A stretch of 64,000 nucleotides of DNA from JAJTGZ01 sp964403525 (GTDB lineage: Bacteria; Planctomycetota; Phycisphaerae; Phycisphaerales; UBA1924), in contig CAYOGE010000006.1 of the NCBI GenBank assembly GCA_964403525.1, positions 55,270-119,269 of the forward strand, read 5' to 3'. A program made the position numbers and the translations under genes. The notes under the pieces are model-generated. The model did no database searches, was not told the DNA's origin, and saw only the letters and a list, made by a program, of their open reading frames with translations. This document shows positions 1 through 8,509 of the stretch, one piece after another. Each line of letters begins with the position of its first letter. Within the stretch, counting starts at the first letter, position 1.

Positions 1-357
1 GTGGTACTGAATGAGCCCGAACCGCGGGCCCACGTACGAGAAGGCGATCGCCGCCAGCAGGCCGATGAACACCGCCAGCCCGCCGAGATAAGCGACGGGG
101 AACTTGTGGTTCTTGCGCACCTCGTCTGGGCGGTCGATAATCCCGTAGGCGATCGCGAAGCGGCGGCACAGCGGCGTAACCAGCAGCGTCACCATGAACG
201 CGACGAGGAACACCGGCATCGAGCCGTGGAAGATCTCCAGACGTTCAGCCCAGGACGCGTTGAGCGCCTCCACCTGGAGCGGGTCAACGGCGGTCTGCGG
301 CAGGTCGCTCGGGGCGCCTGTCAATGGTTGGATGGACTGTGCGAGTGTCAGGATCAC
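1..357 (-). CDS. Undecaprenyl-phosphate sugar-1-phosphate transferase (WecA/TagO/MraY family), N-terminal part
   Basis: The 119 residues present hold a hydrophobic segment (FLVAFMVTLLVTPLC), then the family signature IIDRPDEVRKNHKFPVAYLGG, then the start of a second membrane helix. In WecA/TagO/MraY enzymes this is the first cytosolic loop of a multi-pass protein that transfers a sugar-1-phosphate to undecaprenyl phosphate, the first membrane step of glycan synthesis. The gene continues beyond position 1, so the catalytic Asp residues are not visible. The GTG start at 357 overlaps the TGA of the upstream epimerase gene, which implies translational coupling. Its place at the end of an exopolysaccharide locus suggests it starts that polymer; the sugar is unknown. 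Confidence 0.8.
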   Translation of the reverse strand, partial: MILTLAQSIQPLTGAPSDLPQTAVDPLQVEALNASWAERLEIFHGSMPVFLVAFMVTLLVTPLCRRFAIAYGIIDRPDEVRKNHKFPVAYLGGLAVFIGLLAAIAFSYVGPRFGLIQYH

Positions 358-1439
358 CGTGTCTGGCTCCCGGCGTCTCCGCCGCGGCCGCTGGCTTGGC
401 TGCGCAGGGCGCGTTGGTTAGTCTGGATGTGCTCGGCGATGTCGCGGATGGTGCGCTCCAGCGGTATCGTCGGCGTGAAGGCGATGGCGTCTTGAATGCG
501 TCGCAGGTCTGGGCGTCGTCTTCGGAGGTCCTCAAACCCAGGGCCGAACGCCTGATCGTACGGAACGTGCTCGACGACCGAGCGGGAACCGAGCGCGGTG
601 ATCACCGCGCGGGCGAGGTCGGCGATGGTCACTTCAACGTCAGAACCGAGGTTGAACACCCTCCCCGCATAGGCCGCTGAACCCACCAGTTTGTGCAGCG
701 CGGGCACTACATCGCGGACATCGCAGAAGCACCGCACCTGGGTGCCGTCTCCGTGCACCCGCAGGGGCTTGCCCTCCAGCGCCAGCTCCACAAACCGCGG
801 CAGCACCATGCCGTAGTCGCCTACCTGGCGCGGCCCGACCGTGTTGAAGAACCGCACGATCACCGCCGGCAGTCCGTGCTCGCGGTGGTGGGCGAGGGCC
901 AGGTACTCGTCGATCGCCTTGGTCGCGGCGTAGGACCAGCGGGCCTTGGTGGTCGGGCCGTAGACAACGTCGTCATCCTCGGAAAACGGTGTGCGTTCAC
1001 TCTTGCCGTAGACCTCGCTGCTGCTGGCGATCAGCACCGTCGCCGGGCCCCCGCCCGGGCCGTGGCCACGGCAGAAACGCAGCACTTCGGCGGTCTGGAA
1101 CACGTTGGTCTCGATGCACTCGATCGGTCGATCGACCACCAGTTGAACGCCAACGGCCGCCGCGAGGTGGACGACACGATCAAAGGTGCTCGAACGCAGG
1201 CCGCCGGTCAACACGGCCGAAAGATCGCCCTCGATCAGGGTCAGCCGCGGATGGCCCGCGACCGCGGCGAGGTTCTCGTTACGCCCGGTTGAGAAGTCGT
1301 CAACGACGGTGACGGCATCACCGGCCGCCAACAGCCGTTCGACAAGGTGTGAGCCGATGAAGCCCGCGCCGCCGGTGACCAGCGTGCGAGCTCCGGAGGA
1401 GGCGTTGTCTCGGGTTGGCGGCGTTGCTGGTGCGGTCAC
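354..1439 (-). CDS. NAD-dependent epimerase/dehydratase (extended SDR, sugar-nucleotide)
   Basis: 361 residues. The Rossmann motif TGGAGFIGSH lies near residue 22, followed by the VVDDFSTG loop that binds the NAD ribose, and the catalytic pair appears as YAATKAIDE (YxxxK) with an upstream SSSEVYG serine. This matches UDP-glucose 4-epimerase / UDP-glucuronate decarboxylase-like enzymes that convert nucleotide sugars in the cytosol. The GTG start at 1439 lies just after a strong terminator for the Wzz-like gene, so this gene and the overlapping WecA-like gene are probably a separate transcript. No good Shine-Dalgarno is visible and the first 15 residues are weakly conserved, so the start could lie a little downstream. 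Exact substrate not resolved. Confidence 0.85.
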   Translation of the reverse strand: MTAPATPPTRDNASSGARTLVTGGAGFIGSHLVERLLAAGDAVTVVDDFSTGRNENLAAVAGHPRLTLIEGDLSAVLTGGLRSSTFDRVVHLAAAVGVQLVVDRPIECIETNVFQTAEVLRFCRGHGPGGGPATVLIASSSEVYGKSERTPFSEDDDVVYGPTTKARWSYAATKAIDEYLALAHHREHGLPAVIVRFFNTVGPRQVGDYGMVLPRFVELALEGKPLRVHGDGTQVRCFCDVRDVVPALHKLVGSAAYAGRVFNLGSDVEVTIADLARAVITALGSRSVVEHVPYDQAFGPGFEDLRRRRPDLRRIQDAIAFTPTIPLERTIRDIAEHIQTNQRALRSQASGRGGDAGSQTR

Positions 1440-1460
1440 GGAGGGATGGTAACAGGCGGG

Positions 1461-1490
1461 AAAAAAAACGCGGGCCCGTGCGGGCCCGCG
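1461..1490 (-). terminator. Rho-independent terminator after the Wzz/kinase-like gene
   Basis: A 10-bp perfect GC stem (CGCGGGCCCG paired with CGGGCCCGCG, loop of two) is followed on the minus strand by eight T. It lies about 30 nt past the stop at 1520 and separates that gene from the epimerase. Confidence 0.88.
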
Positions 1491-1519
1491 GCTGTGTGTT
1501 CTTGGGCCTCGGGTCGCTC

Positions 1520-3733
1520 TCAGGCGCCCGTGGCCTGGTACTCCTGGGCGGCGCGGATGTTCTTGGCCATGTACCCGGTGCCCATGGGCGGCACGCGGTT
1601 GACCAGCACGCCAAGGAACTCGGCGCGGGCCTCGCTGAACGTGTCACGCAGTCGAGCGATCAGGCCGCGCTTCTCGCCCAGGGCCCGCACGACCAGCAGC
1701 GTGCAGTCGACGCGGTTTGCAAGTCCCATCGCGTCGCCGGCGATCGCGGCGGGGGCGGCGTCGAGGATGACGACGTCGTACTTGCCCGAGGCCTCCTGGA
1801 TCACCTGTGACATGAGCTCCGTGCTGAGTCGCTCGGGGGTTGCGCGGTTGGCGGCCGTGCCCGCCGCGAGCAGGTGCAGGTTGGGTGAGCTTGTCGCCTG
1901 GATGGCGGTGTCGAGGGTCGCCTTCTTCGCGAGCACTTCGCCGAGGCCGGGGCCCTCACCGAGCTTGAAGACGCGGTGGAGCGAGGGGCGACGGAAGTTG
2001 GCGTCGATCAGCAGCACGCGCTGCTCTGCCGCCGCTGCGCCGATGGCGAGGTTCGCCGCGGCGCTTGTAGCGCCCGACTGGGGCATGCCGCTGCAGACCA
2101 GCAGGCTCTTGTAACCCGCGGCGGTCATGCGTTTGGCGATGTTGGCGCGTGCCTGGCGGTAGGCGTCGGCTACGGCGCCGGTGGGGGCGTCGCGCAGCGC
2201 CGTCTCGGGCGTCGGGCGGGTCGGGTCGGCGTCCACCGTGGGCACACCGCCGACGAGGCGTGTGCGTGGGATGGAGTTGATATCGGCCGGGCCCTTGACG
2301 CGCTGGTCGAGCAGTTCACGCAGGAAGAGCACGCCGGCGGTGAGGCCGAACGTAAAGACGATGCCCAGAGGGACCATGACCTCCATCTTCGGGAAGAAGA
2401 TGGTGTCGGGCGCCTGCGCGGGTGTGAGGATGCGGATTCGGTCGATGCGGTCCTGCGCGGTGACGTTGACGGTCAGGTTGATGGCGCTCAGGGCGCTCTG
2501 CACCTCTGAGAGCTGAGTCTGCAGGCGCTCTCGGTCCTTGTCGGCCTGGTCAAACTTGGACAGGACGCGCGAGATCTCCTGCTTGCGGGCGAGGGCGTCG
2601 TTGTAGCTTGTCGTGAATGTGGCGAGCTGGCTGCTGGCCGACTCGCTTAGACGCTTGGCGCGGTCCACTTCGCCGTCGAAGAGCTTGCGCAGCTGGGTGT
2701 TGCGCGTCTGGGCGAGCTCGTTGACGAGGGCGTCAAGGCTCGCCTGCTCCTGGATCATTCGCGGGTGCTCCGCCCCGAGCCTCGAGCGCAGGCTGTCGAC
2801 GTACGCCCTGGCTTGCGCGACGCGGTTCTTGAGCTCAACAACGACCTGGTCACGCTCGACGGCGTCCTTGAGCTCGTCGGGGAAGCTGTCGGGCCCAAGG
2901 GCGCGGATCTCCTCGTACTGCTTGAGCGTTGAGAGCGCTGACTCGCGTGCGCCGAGCGCGTCGGCGATCTTGCGGGTGGCCTCGTCGATGCTGCGGTCGG
3001 CCGCGGGGCCCTTGACCGACCGGAGGTCGTCGATCTTGTAGTCGATCATCATCTTGTCGCGGTTCGCGTCTGACCGCTGGATCTCAGCCCTGAGGTCGTT
3101 CTCGCGACGCTCCAGCGGGCCGCGCTGCTCGATGCCGATCGCGGCGGAGAGGTTGCGCCAGTCCTTCCAGAACGAGTCGTGCACGGCCTTGGCGATCGCG
3201 GCGGAGTCTTCCGGGGACTGCGTTGTGACCGTCAGGCGGATCAGGTTGGTGCCGTAGATCACGTTGGCGTTGGCGATCTTCTTGAGCTGCTTGAGCCCCT
3301 TGGCGAAGTCGACCTTGCCGTTGGAGTCGGTGGTCCAGCGCTGGCCCCACTTGGTGTCGCGCTCGAACACGGGCGAGCTGTCGACCAGCGACTGGCGGAG
3401 CACGCGGTCAGAGTTGAGAACGGTCGACTGCGTGAGCAGGAACCGCTCCATCTCGTCTTTGTCCTGCATCGGGTACTGCGACTTGGTGGGGTCCTGCTGC
3501 ACGCTGAGGCACTGGTATACGACGTCCGTCCTCCAGGACGGGTAAACAAACTTCCAGACCTCGTTGGCGATCAGGCCGACCACCGCGCCGACCACCAGCG
3601 CGCCCGCCAGCGTCCACTTGTGCCTGCGCAGCAGCTTGAGGGGATCGATTGGGGCCATGCCCAGCGGGGCATGGACGGGCACCGCGGGTTGCCGCGCGGC
3701 GGAGACAGGGCGTGCTGCGGGGATGCTGCTCAT
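1520..3733 (-). CDS. Wzz/GumC chain-length protein fused to a BY-kinase-like domain with an altered P-loop
   Basis: 737 residues with the architecture of polysaccharide co-polymerases: membrane helix near 41-57, a long coiled-coil periplasmic region, a second helix near 448-470 after a Pro-rich stretch, then a cytoplasmic ParA/Wzc-like ATPase domain from about 540. The Walker A' motif LLIDANFRRP and a Walker B-like VVILDAAPA are recognisable, but the P-loop reads SGMPQSGATS where SxxPGEGKST is expected, so the invariant Lys is Ala. The C-terminus has a single Tyr (AQEYQATGA) instead of a Tyr cluster. ATP binding and autophosphorylation are therefore doubtful and the protein may act only as a chain-length scaffold. 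The ATG at 3733 has an AAGGAA site six bases upstream. Confidence 0.85.
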   Translation of the reverse strand: MSSIPAARPVSAARQPAVPVHAPLGMAPIDPLKLLRRHKWTLAGALVVGAVVGLIANEVWKFVYPSWRTDVVYQCLSVQQDPTKSQYPMQDKDEMERFLLTQSTVLNSDRVLRQSLVDSSPVFERDTKWGQRWTTDSNGKVDFAKGLKQLKKIANANVIYGTNLIRLTVTTQSPEDSAAIAKAVHDSFWKDWRNLSAAIGIEQRGPLERRENDLRAEIQRSDANRDKMMIDYKIDDLRSVKGPAADRSIDEATRKIADALGARESALSTLKQYEEIRALGPDSFPDELKDAVERDQVVVELKNRVAQARAYVDSLRSRLGAEHPRMIQEQASLDALVNELAQTRNTQLRKLFDGEVDRAKRLSESASSQLATFTTSYNDALARKQEISRVLSKFDQADKDRERLQTQLSEVQSALSAINLTVNVTAQDRIDRIRILTPAQAPDTIFFPKMEVMVPLGIVFTFGLTAGVLFLRELLDQRVKGPADINSIPRTRLVGGVPTVDADPTRPTPETALRDAPTGAVADAYRQARANIAKRMTAAGYKSLLVCSGMPQSGATSAAANLAIGAAAAEQRVLLIDANFRRPSLHRVFKLGEGPGLGEVLAKKATLDTAIQATSSPNLHLLAAGTAANRATPERLSTELMSQVIQEASGKYDVVILDAAPAAIAGDAMGLANRVDCTLLVVRALGEKRGLIARLRDTFSEARAEFLGVLVNRVPPMGTGYMAKNIRAAQEYQATGA

Positions 3734-3814
3734 AGCGATTCCTTCAAAGTTCGGTCGGCGCGATCGGCGGATGGGCCGTCCGGCAGGGGTCTGTACGTAA
3801 CATAGTCGGTCAGA

Positions 3815-6800
3815 TCAGGGGTTCGGCTTCATTCTCTTGCCGATCTCTTCAATGTCGAGGTGGTAGTTGGACTTTACGCGGGCGTCGGTGGCTTCCAGCG
3901 ATGTCAGTTCTCGGAACAGGTCATCGGCAGCTTGCCGGTCACCCTTCTTGAGCTTCACCTCAATCATGTGAATCAGTGGCATTGTGCGGGTGACGGGGTC
4001 GTTGGCGGCACCGAGAGCGCGGTTCAAGGTCTCCTCCGACTTGGCGGTATCGTCGAGGAGGAGTTGGATCGCCCCGAGGGTGTCGAGGATGTTGGGGTTG
4101 TTAGGGTCCTTTGCGGCTGCCTTGAGCGCCCGGGGCAGCGCCTCCGCAGGGCGGTTGAGGCCCTTGGCGAGGATGAACGCCATGTTGTTGTTCAGTTCTG
4201 TGCTGTCTGGGTCAAGCTCGAGGCCGGTCTGGAAGGCCCTCACTGCTCGCTCGTAGTGCCGGTTCACCTCGGCGGTGTTGTTGGGCTTCTTGGCGGCGTT
4301 CACGCCGTCGATATAGGCGTTGGCGCCCAGTGTGCTGGCCGCGCCGATGGCCGCGGCCGTGTTTGAGCTCCTTGTGAGTGCATCCAGATCGGCCATGGCA
4401 CCGTCGCGAAGGGTTGCGTCGCCGAGGCGGGCGCGGAGGATCGTCAGCGTGAAGATGTCCGGCCAGCCGCTGGCGGGACGGACCTCGTCGAGCATCTGGC
4501 CCGCAAGCTTCATGTCGCCGCTGAAAGCGCGGCGCAGTTCATCGATGATGACAACCCCCGACTGCGTCTCGTTCAGGTTCACCTTCGGGTCGGTGACGAC
4601 CGAGCGCAGGTCGTTCAGGGCGTCGGCCCGGCGGTCCTGCCGCAGGCTGAGGGACATACGCGAGAGGCGGGACATCGGTTCGGAAGCGGTGCCCATGGCG
4701 GGGTCGTTGATGACGGCCAGCGCCTTATCAAGGAGCGTGCGGTCCTTCGGGCTTGAAAGGTCATAGGCGCCGATGTAGGCATCGGCGAGGGCCTTTCCGG
4801 TGTCGGGCCCCTTGCGGATCTTCCAGGCTTTCTCGTACTCGAGCGCCGCGCTGCGCTGGTCGTTTGCCCGCTGCAGGATGACGCCCTTGACCAGCGGCCA
4901 ACGCGTGTTGAGCGGGTCGGCCTTGATCGCCGCGTCGAGCGCATCCATGGCTTCCTTCGGCCGGTTCTGGCTCATGAGCTGCTGCACCTGCTCGTTGCGG
5001 AGCGCGGCGCTGTCGGGCTGGATCGCAAGGCCTTTCTGCAACGCGCCCTCGGCGCGGGACGCGTCGCCCTTGCGGAGATAGGCGCGGGCCAGCAGGATCA
5101 CAAGGTCTGTGTTGCGCGGCTCGATGCCGACGGCGAGCTCAAAGTCAACGATCGCGTCGTCGATGGTGCGCGGGTCGTCCATCTTCAGCACGCCGCGCTG
5201 GCGGTAGGGGAGGGCGCTCTGCGGCGCTGTGGCCTGAGCCCGGTCCAGGATCTCCAGGGCCTTGGGCCGGTCGCCGCGGGCGAGCTCGAGCTGCGCGGCC
5301 AGGAGCAGGATCTGCAGGTCGGTCGAGCGGTCGCCGCCTTCGGCGTCCAGGAGCTTGCGTGCCTCGTCGAATTGCTGCGCCTTCATGCGGCACTCGATGA
5401 TGCGCTTGAGCAGGAGTTTGTCGGTATCCTCCGGCACGGTGTCCCGGGCGCGCTGATAGGCGGCGCGGGCCAGATCCCACTGCGAGCTGCTGAAGTACAC
5501 GTCGCCGAGCATCCGGTCGATCCGCGCAAGCGGCGGTTGATCGGCGGCGGCGTTGGCCGGCTTGTAGTCCTGGTACTTGCGCCCGGCATCGAGCACCGAC
5601 ACGACGAGCGTGTTCGTGCCCGAGAGCGTCCCGACGATGTTGGAGAACTCGATGTATGCCGACTCTCGCCGTTCCTCGGGGAGCGTCGCAGCTAAGGCCT
5701 CAAAGTCCGCCAAGGCCCCGGCGGAATCGTCACCAGCGCCGCGGAGCGCAGCCTTGAGCATGCCCAAGGGCAGCTCCAGGGCCTTGGTCAGCTCGGGCGT
5801 CTTTGCCGCTTTTTCTACGCCGTCCATCACCTGGCGGGCTTCGGCGAGCCGGCGGACCTCGATGAGGCACTTGGCGTACTCCAGGGCGTTGTCGATGTTG
5901 TCTGGGTCTGTGCGGAGGATGAACGCCCGGCGGTCGAGCGCGAGGTCCTTGTCACCCGCGCGGAACTCAAGCAGCAGCCAGAGCTGGATGAACCCCGGCT
6001 GCGAGATGCCCATGCGCGACGCCTCGCGGGCGGCGCTGAGCGCTTCGGTCGTGCGGTCCATGCTCATCAGGCACTGGATGTGGCTGTTGATGGTGGCGAC
6101 GTCGTCCGGCTTGATCTGAAGCGACCGGGCGAACGAGGCGAGCGCCTTGGCCTTGTCGTTGACGGCGAGGTAGGCGTTGCCCAGGTAGCGCCACGTGAGC
6201 GGGTTGAGCCGGTCGATCTCGCTTGCGCGCTCAAGCAGGGGGATCGCGTCGGTGAACCGGCCCTGCGCTTCGGCGAGCCTGGCGGCGTAGATTCGGCCGT
6301 CGGCCTTGTCGAGGTTCTTTTCCTTGGCCTTCTGCGCAAGCTCGGCGGCGCGGTCCAGCTTGCCTTCGGCCATCGCCTGCTCGAACAGCCCGGCGACCAC
6401 AAGCGGGTGCTCGGGGTCGACCGCTGCAGCGCGCCCGAGCGCGTCGTACGCCTCTTTGTTCTTGCCGGTCTGGCCGTAGGCGAAGTAGCGGCCGAGTTCT
6501 TTCTCCACCGGCGAGAGGTTCGCGTCGCTGTCGATGCGGTCGAGCTCTTCCTTCAGCGGGTCGGTGATCATGAAGCGTTTGGACATGGCGAGCAGGGTCG
6601 CGTCGGTGGGGAACTTCTCGAGGCCGCGGTTGGCGGCCCCCAGGCCCTCCTCACGTCCGACGCGCCGCATCAGGCGGGCGACCTCCACGAAGTGCTCGGG
6701 CTTGGTGCAGAGCGGGAGCGCGACGAGCCCCTTCGCCTTGACCACTTCAAGATCGGGCGGTGAGAGAAGGATCGCGTTCTTCATCTCGGCGAGGGTCCGC

Positions 6801-8473
6801 TGCAGAGGATCGGTGTTGCCGACGTTGCGGATGGAGTTCTCCAACTGCTCCTTCATCGCGATCAGCATCGTGTCTTTCGGCGCGATCGCCAGGCCCTGCT
6901 CGCTCCAGTTCAATGCGCTGGGGAGGTTGTTCAGCTCAGAGTCGATCTGGCAGAGCATCTTGAAGACCTCGGGGTTGCCCATCCGCCGGTCGAGGATGCG
7001 CACCAGCATCGTCTTTGCCTCGCCCTTGAGGCCCTGCGAGTAGAGCACGCGGGCCGAGAGCATCAGCGCCGCGGGGTCGCTGTAGCTGGTGCTCTGGTGG
7101 TACTGGCCCAGCAGCTTGCGGGCCTCGGCGCTGTCGTTAGAGAGCAGCGCGATCTTGGCGTCGATGAGCGTCTTGGGCGCGTCGTCAACGGTCGACCGGG
7201 CCCGCAGTTCGTCGCGGGCGGCCTTGGTCTCGGCGAGGGCGGCGGCGCGGTCGGCCGGTGTCTTCTGGCGTTCTGTCAGCGCGATAAGCGCGTCGACCCG
7301 CTGGACGGCCGCGGAGTCGCGCACGCCGAAGAGCGCGAGCCCGGCCGGGCTCACCGGCTGGTTCGGCAGGTCCATGATCTTCTTGAATTCGTCGGCCGCC
7401 TTGCGGGGCGAGTCGGTCGTCGCGTTGAAGCGGGCCATCATCAGCCTAGCGAACGGCTGGTCGGGCTTCGCGGCGACCATTCGCTCAAAGACCTTCGCGC
7501 CGCGCTCGACCGCGTCGGTGACCTTCTCGCGGACGACGGTGTCAAGAACCTGCGTTGCGACAAACTCGTCGACCTTCGCGGGGTCCTCTGACTCGAGCGT
7601 TGCCAGAAGGGCCTCCATCTTGGGCTTGATCTGCGCCTGGAAATCGGCGGTGGCGGAGGGGTTCTTCCGGGCCCTGGCGGTCAGGTCGGCGACTTCGAGC
7701 TGCAAGAGCCCGAGTCGGGCGACGGTCGACGTGGGGTTCTTGGCGCAGAACGCCTGCATCGTCGCCAGTCCTTCGGCGATGGTTGAGTCGGCGTCGTCCT
7801 CGTTGATCCCCGAGCGCAGCTTGTCGGCGGAGAGACGCATCAAGTCGGCGTAGTACACGGCCGCGAGCGCGTCGGACGGGTCGATCTTCATGGCCGTCAG
7901 GAGGTCGTCCTTGGCGCGCGCCCGGTCCTCTGCCGAGACCTCGAGCGACTGGCCCATCTTGCCGACGGTTGCGATGCCGCGGTACCTGCGGATCTGGTCG
8001 ATCTTCTCCTGGGGCTCGTCCTTCATGCGGGCGATGATGTCCGAAGAGTCGCTCTCGAGCATCTGCCACACGGGCCCGGCGCGCGGGCTGATGCGCGCAT
8101 CGCTGAGAACCATGTCGAGCACGGCGCGGTGGGCGGCGGGGTCCACGCGCTTGACGTTGGCGATCAGCCGCTGCGTCGACAGCCACTGGCGGTAGCGGTC
8201 GGAGTAGGCCTGCAGGCTGGTGGGCGTCTGGCTGCTGAGCGCCTTCGCCCACTTCTCGATGTACTCGACGTTGTTCTGATCTTTGTTGACGGCCTTTGAG
8301 TAGGCCGACGCAGCTTCGTCGTGCTTGCCCGCTTCCATCAGCCTGTCGCCCTGCAGGGCCAGGTCGGCACCGCTGCGCAGCACGAAGGTCATCATGAACA
8401 TCACGCCCGCTACCACGCACACCACTCCCAGCACGAGGGCGATGACGACCGTCTTGTTTACTTTCGCTGCCAT
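3815..8473 (-). CDS. Very large membrane-anchored TPR protein (PrsT-like position)
   Basis: 1552 residues. One N-terminal membrane helix (about 7-30) is followed by tetratricopeptide-type helical repeats over nearly the whole length, for example LNPLTWRYLGNAYLAVNDKA and the repeated A-x-x-L-x-P-x-x pattern. It sits between the exosortase-EpsI gene and the Wzz-like gene. That is the place of PrsT, the TPR protein of XrtA exosortase loci, but this protein is much longer. A scaffold for EPS assembly at the membrane is the likely role, by position and fold only. GAGG eight bases before the ATG supports the start, and the 36-nt gap to the exosortase stop suggests one operon. Confidence 0.8.
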   Translation of the reverse strand: MAAKVNKTVVIALVLGVVCVVAGVMFMMTFVLRSGADLALQGDRLMEAGKHDEAASAYSKAVNKDQNNVEYIEKWAKALSSQTPTSLQAYSDRYRQWLSTQRLIANVKRVDPAAHRAVLDMVLSDARISPRAGPVWQMLESDSSDIIARMKDEPQEKIDQIRRYRGIATVGKMGQSLEVSAEDRARAKDDLLTAMKIDPSDALAAVYYADLMRLSADKLRSGINEDDADSTIAEGLATMQAFCAKNPTSTVARLGLLQLEVADLTARARKNPSATADFQAQIKPKMEALLATLESEDPAKVDEFVATQVLDTVVREKVTDAVERGAKVFERMVAAKPDQPFARLMMARFNATTDSPRKAADEFKKIMDLPNQPVSPAGLALFGVRDSAAVQRVDALIALTERQKTPADRAAALAETKAARDELRARSTVDDAPKTLIDAKIALLSNDSAEARKLLGQYHQSTSYSDPAALMLSARVLYSQGLKGEAKTMLVRILDRRMGNPEVFKMLCQIDSELNNLPSALNWSEQGLAIAPKDTMLIAMKEQLENSIRNVGNTDPLQRTLAEMKNAILLSPPDLEVVKAKGLVALPLCTKPEHFVEVARLMRRVGREEGLGAANRGLEKFPTDATLLAMSKRFMITDPLKEELDRIDSDANLSPVEKELGRYFAYGQTGKNKEAYDALGRAAAVDPEHPLVVAGLFEQAMAEGKLDRAAELAQKAKEKNLDKADGRIYAARLAEAQGRFTDAIPLLERASEIDRLNPLTWRYLGNAYLAVNDKAKALASFARSLQIKPDDVATINSHIQCLMSMDRTTEALSAAREASRMGISQPGFIQLWLLLEFRAGDKDLALDRRAFILRTDPDNIDNALEYAKCLIEVRRLAEARQVMDGVEKAAKTPELTKALELPLGMLKAALRGAGDDSAGALADFEALAATLPEERRESAYIEFSNIVGTLSGTNTLVVSVLDAGRKYQDYKPANAAADQPPLARIDRMLGDVYFSSSQWDLARAAYQRARDTVPEDTDKLLLKRIIECRMKAQQFDEARKLLDAEGGDRSTDLQILLLAAQLELARGDRPKALEILDRAQATAPQSALPYRQRGVLKMDDPRTIDDAIVDFELAVGIEPRNTDLVILLARAYLRKGDASRAEGALQKGLAIQPDSAALRNEQVQQLMSQNRPKEAMDALDAAIKADPLNTRWPLVKGVILQRANDQRSAALEYEKAWKIRKGPDTGKALADAYIGAYDLSSPKDRTLLDKALAVINDPAMGTASEPMSRLSRMSLSLRQDRRADALNDLRSVVTDPKVNLNETQSGVVIIDELRRAFSGDMKLAGQMLDEVRPASGWPDIFTLTILRARLGDATLRDGAMADLDALTRSSNTAAAIGAASTLGANAYIDGVNAAKKPNNTAEVNRHYERAVRAFQTGLELDPDSTELNNNMAFILAKGLNRPAEALPRALKAAAKDPNNPNILDTLGAIQLLLDDTAKSEETLNRALGAANDPVTRTMPLIHMIEVKLKKGDRQAADDLFRELTSLEATDARVKSNYHLDIEEIGKRMKPNP

Positions 8474-8509
8474 GTGTTCATCCTCGTCTAGCGCCTGTGC
8501 GCCGGACCG

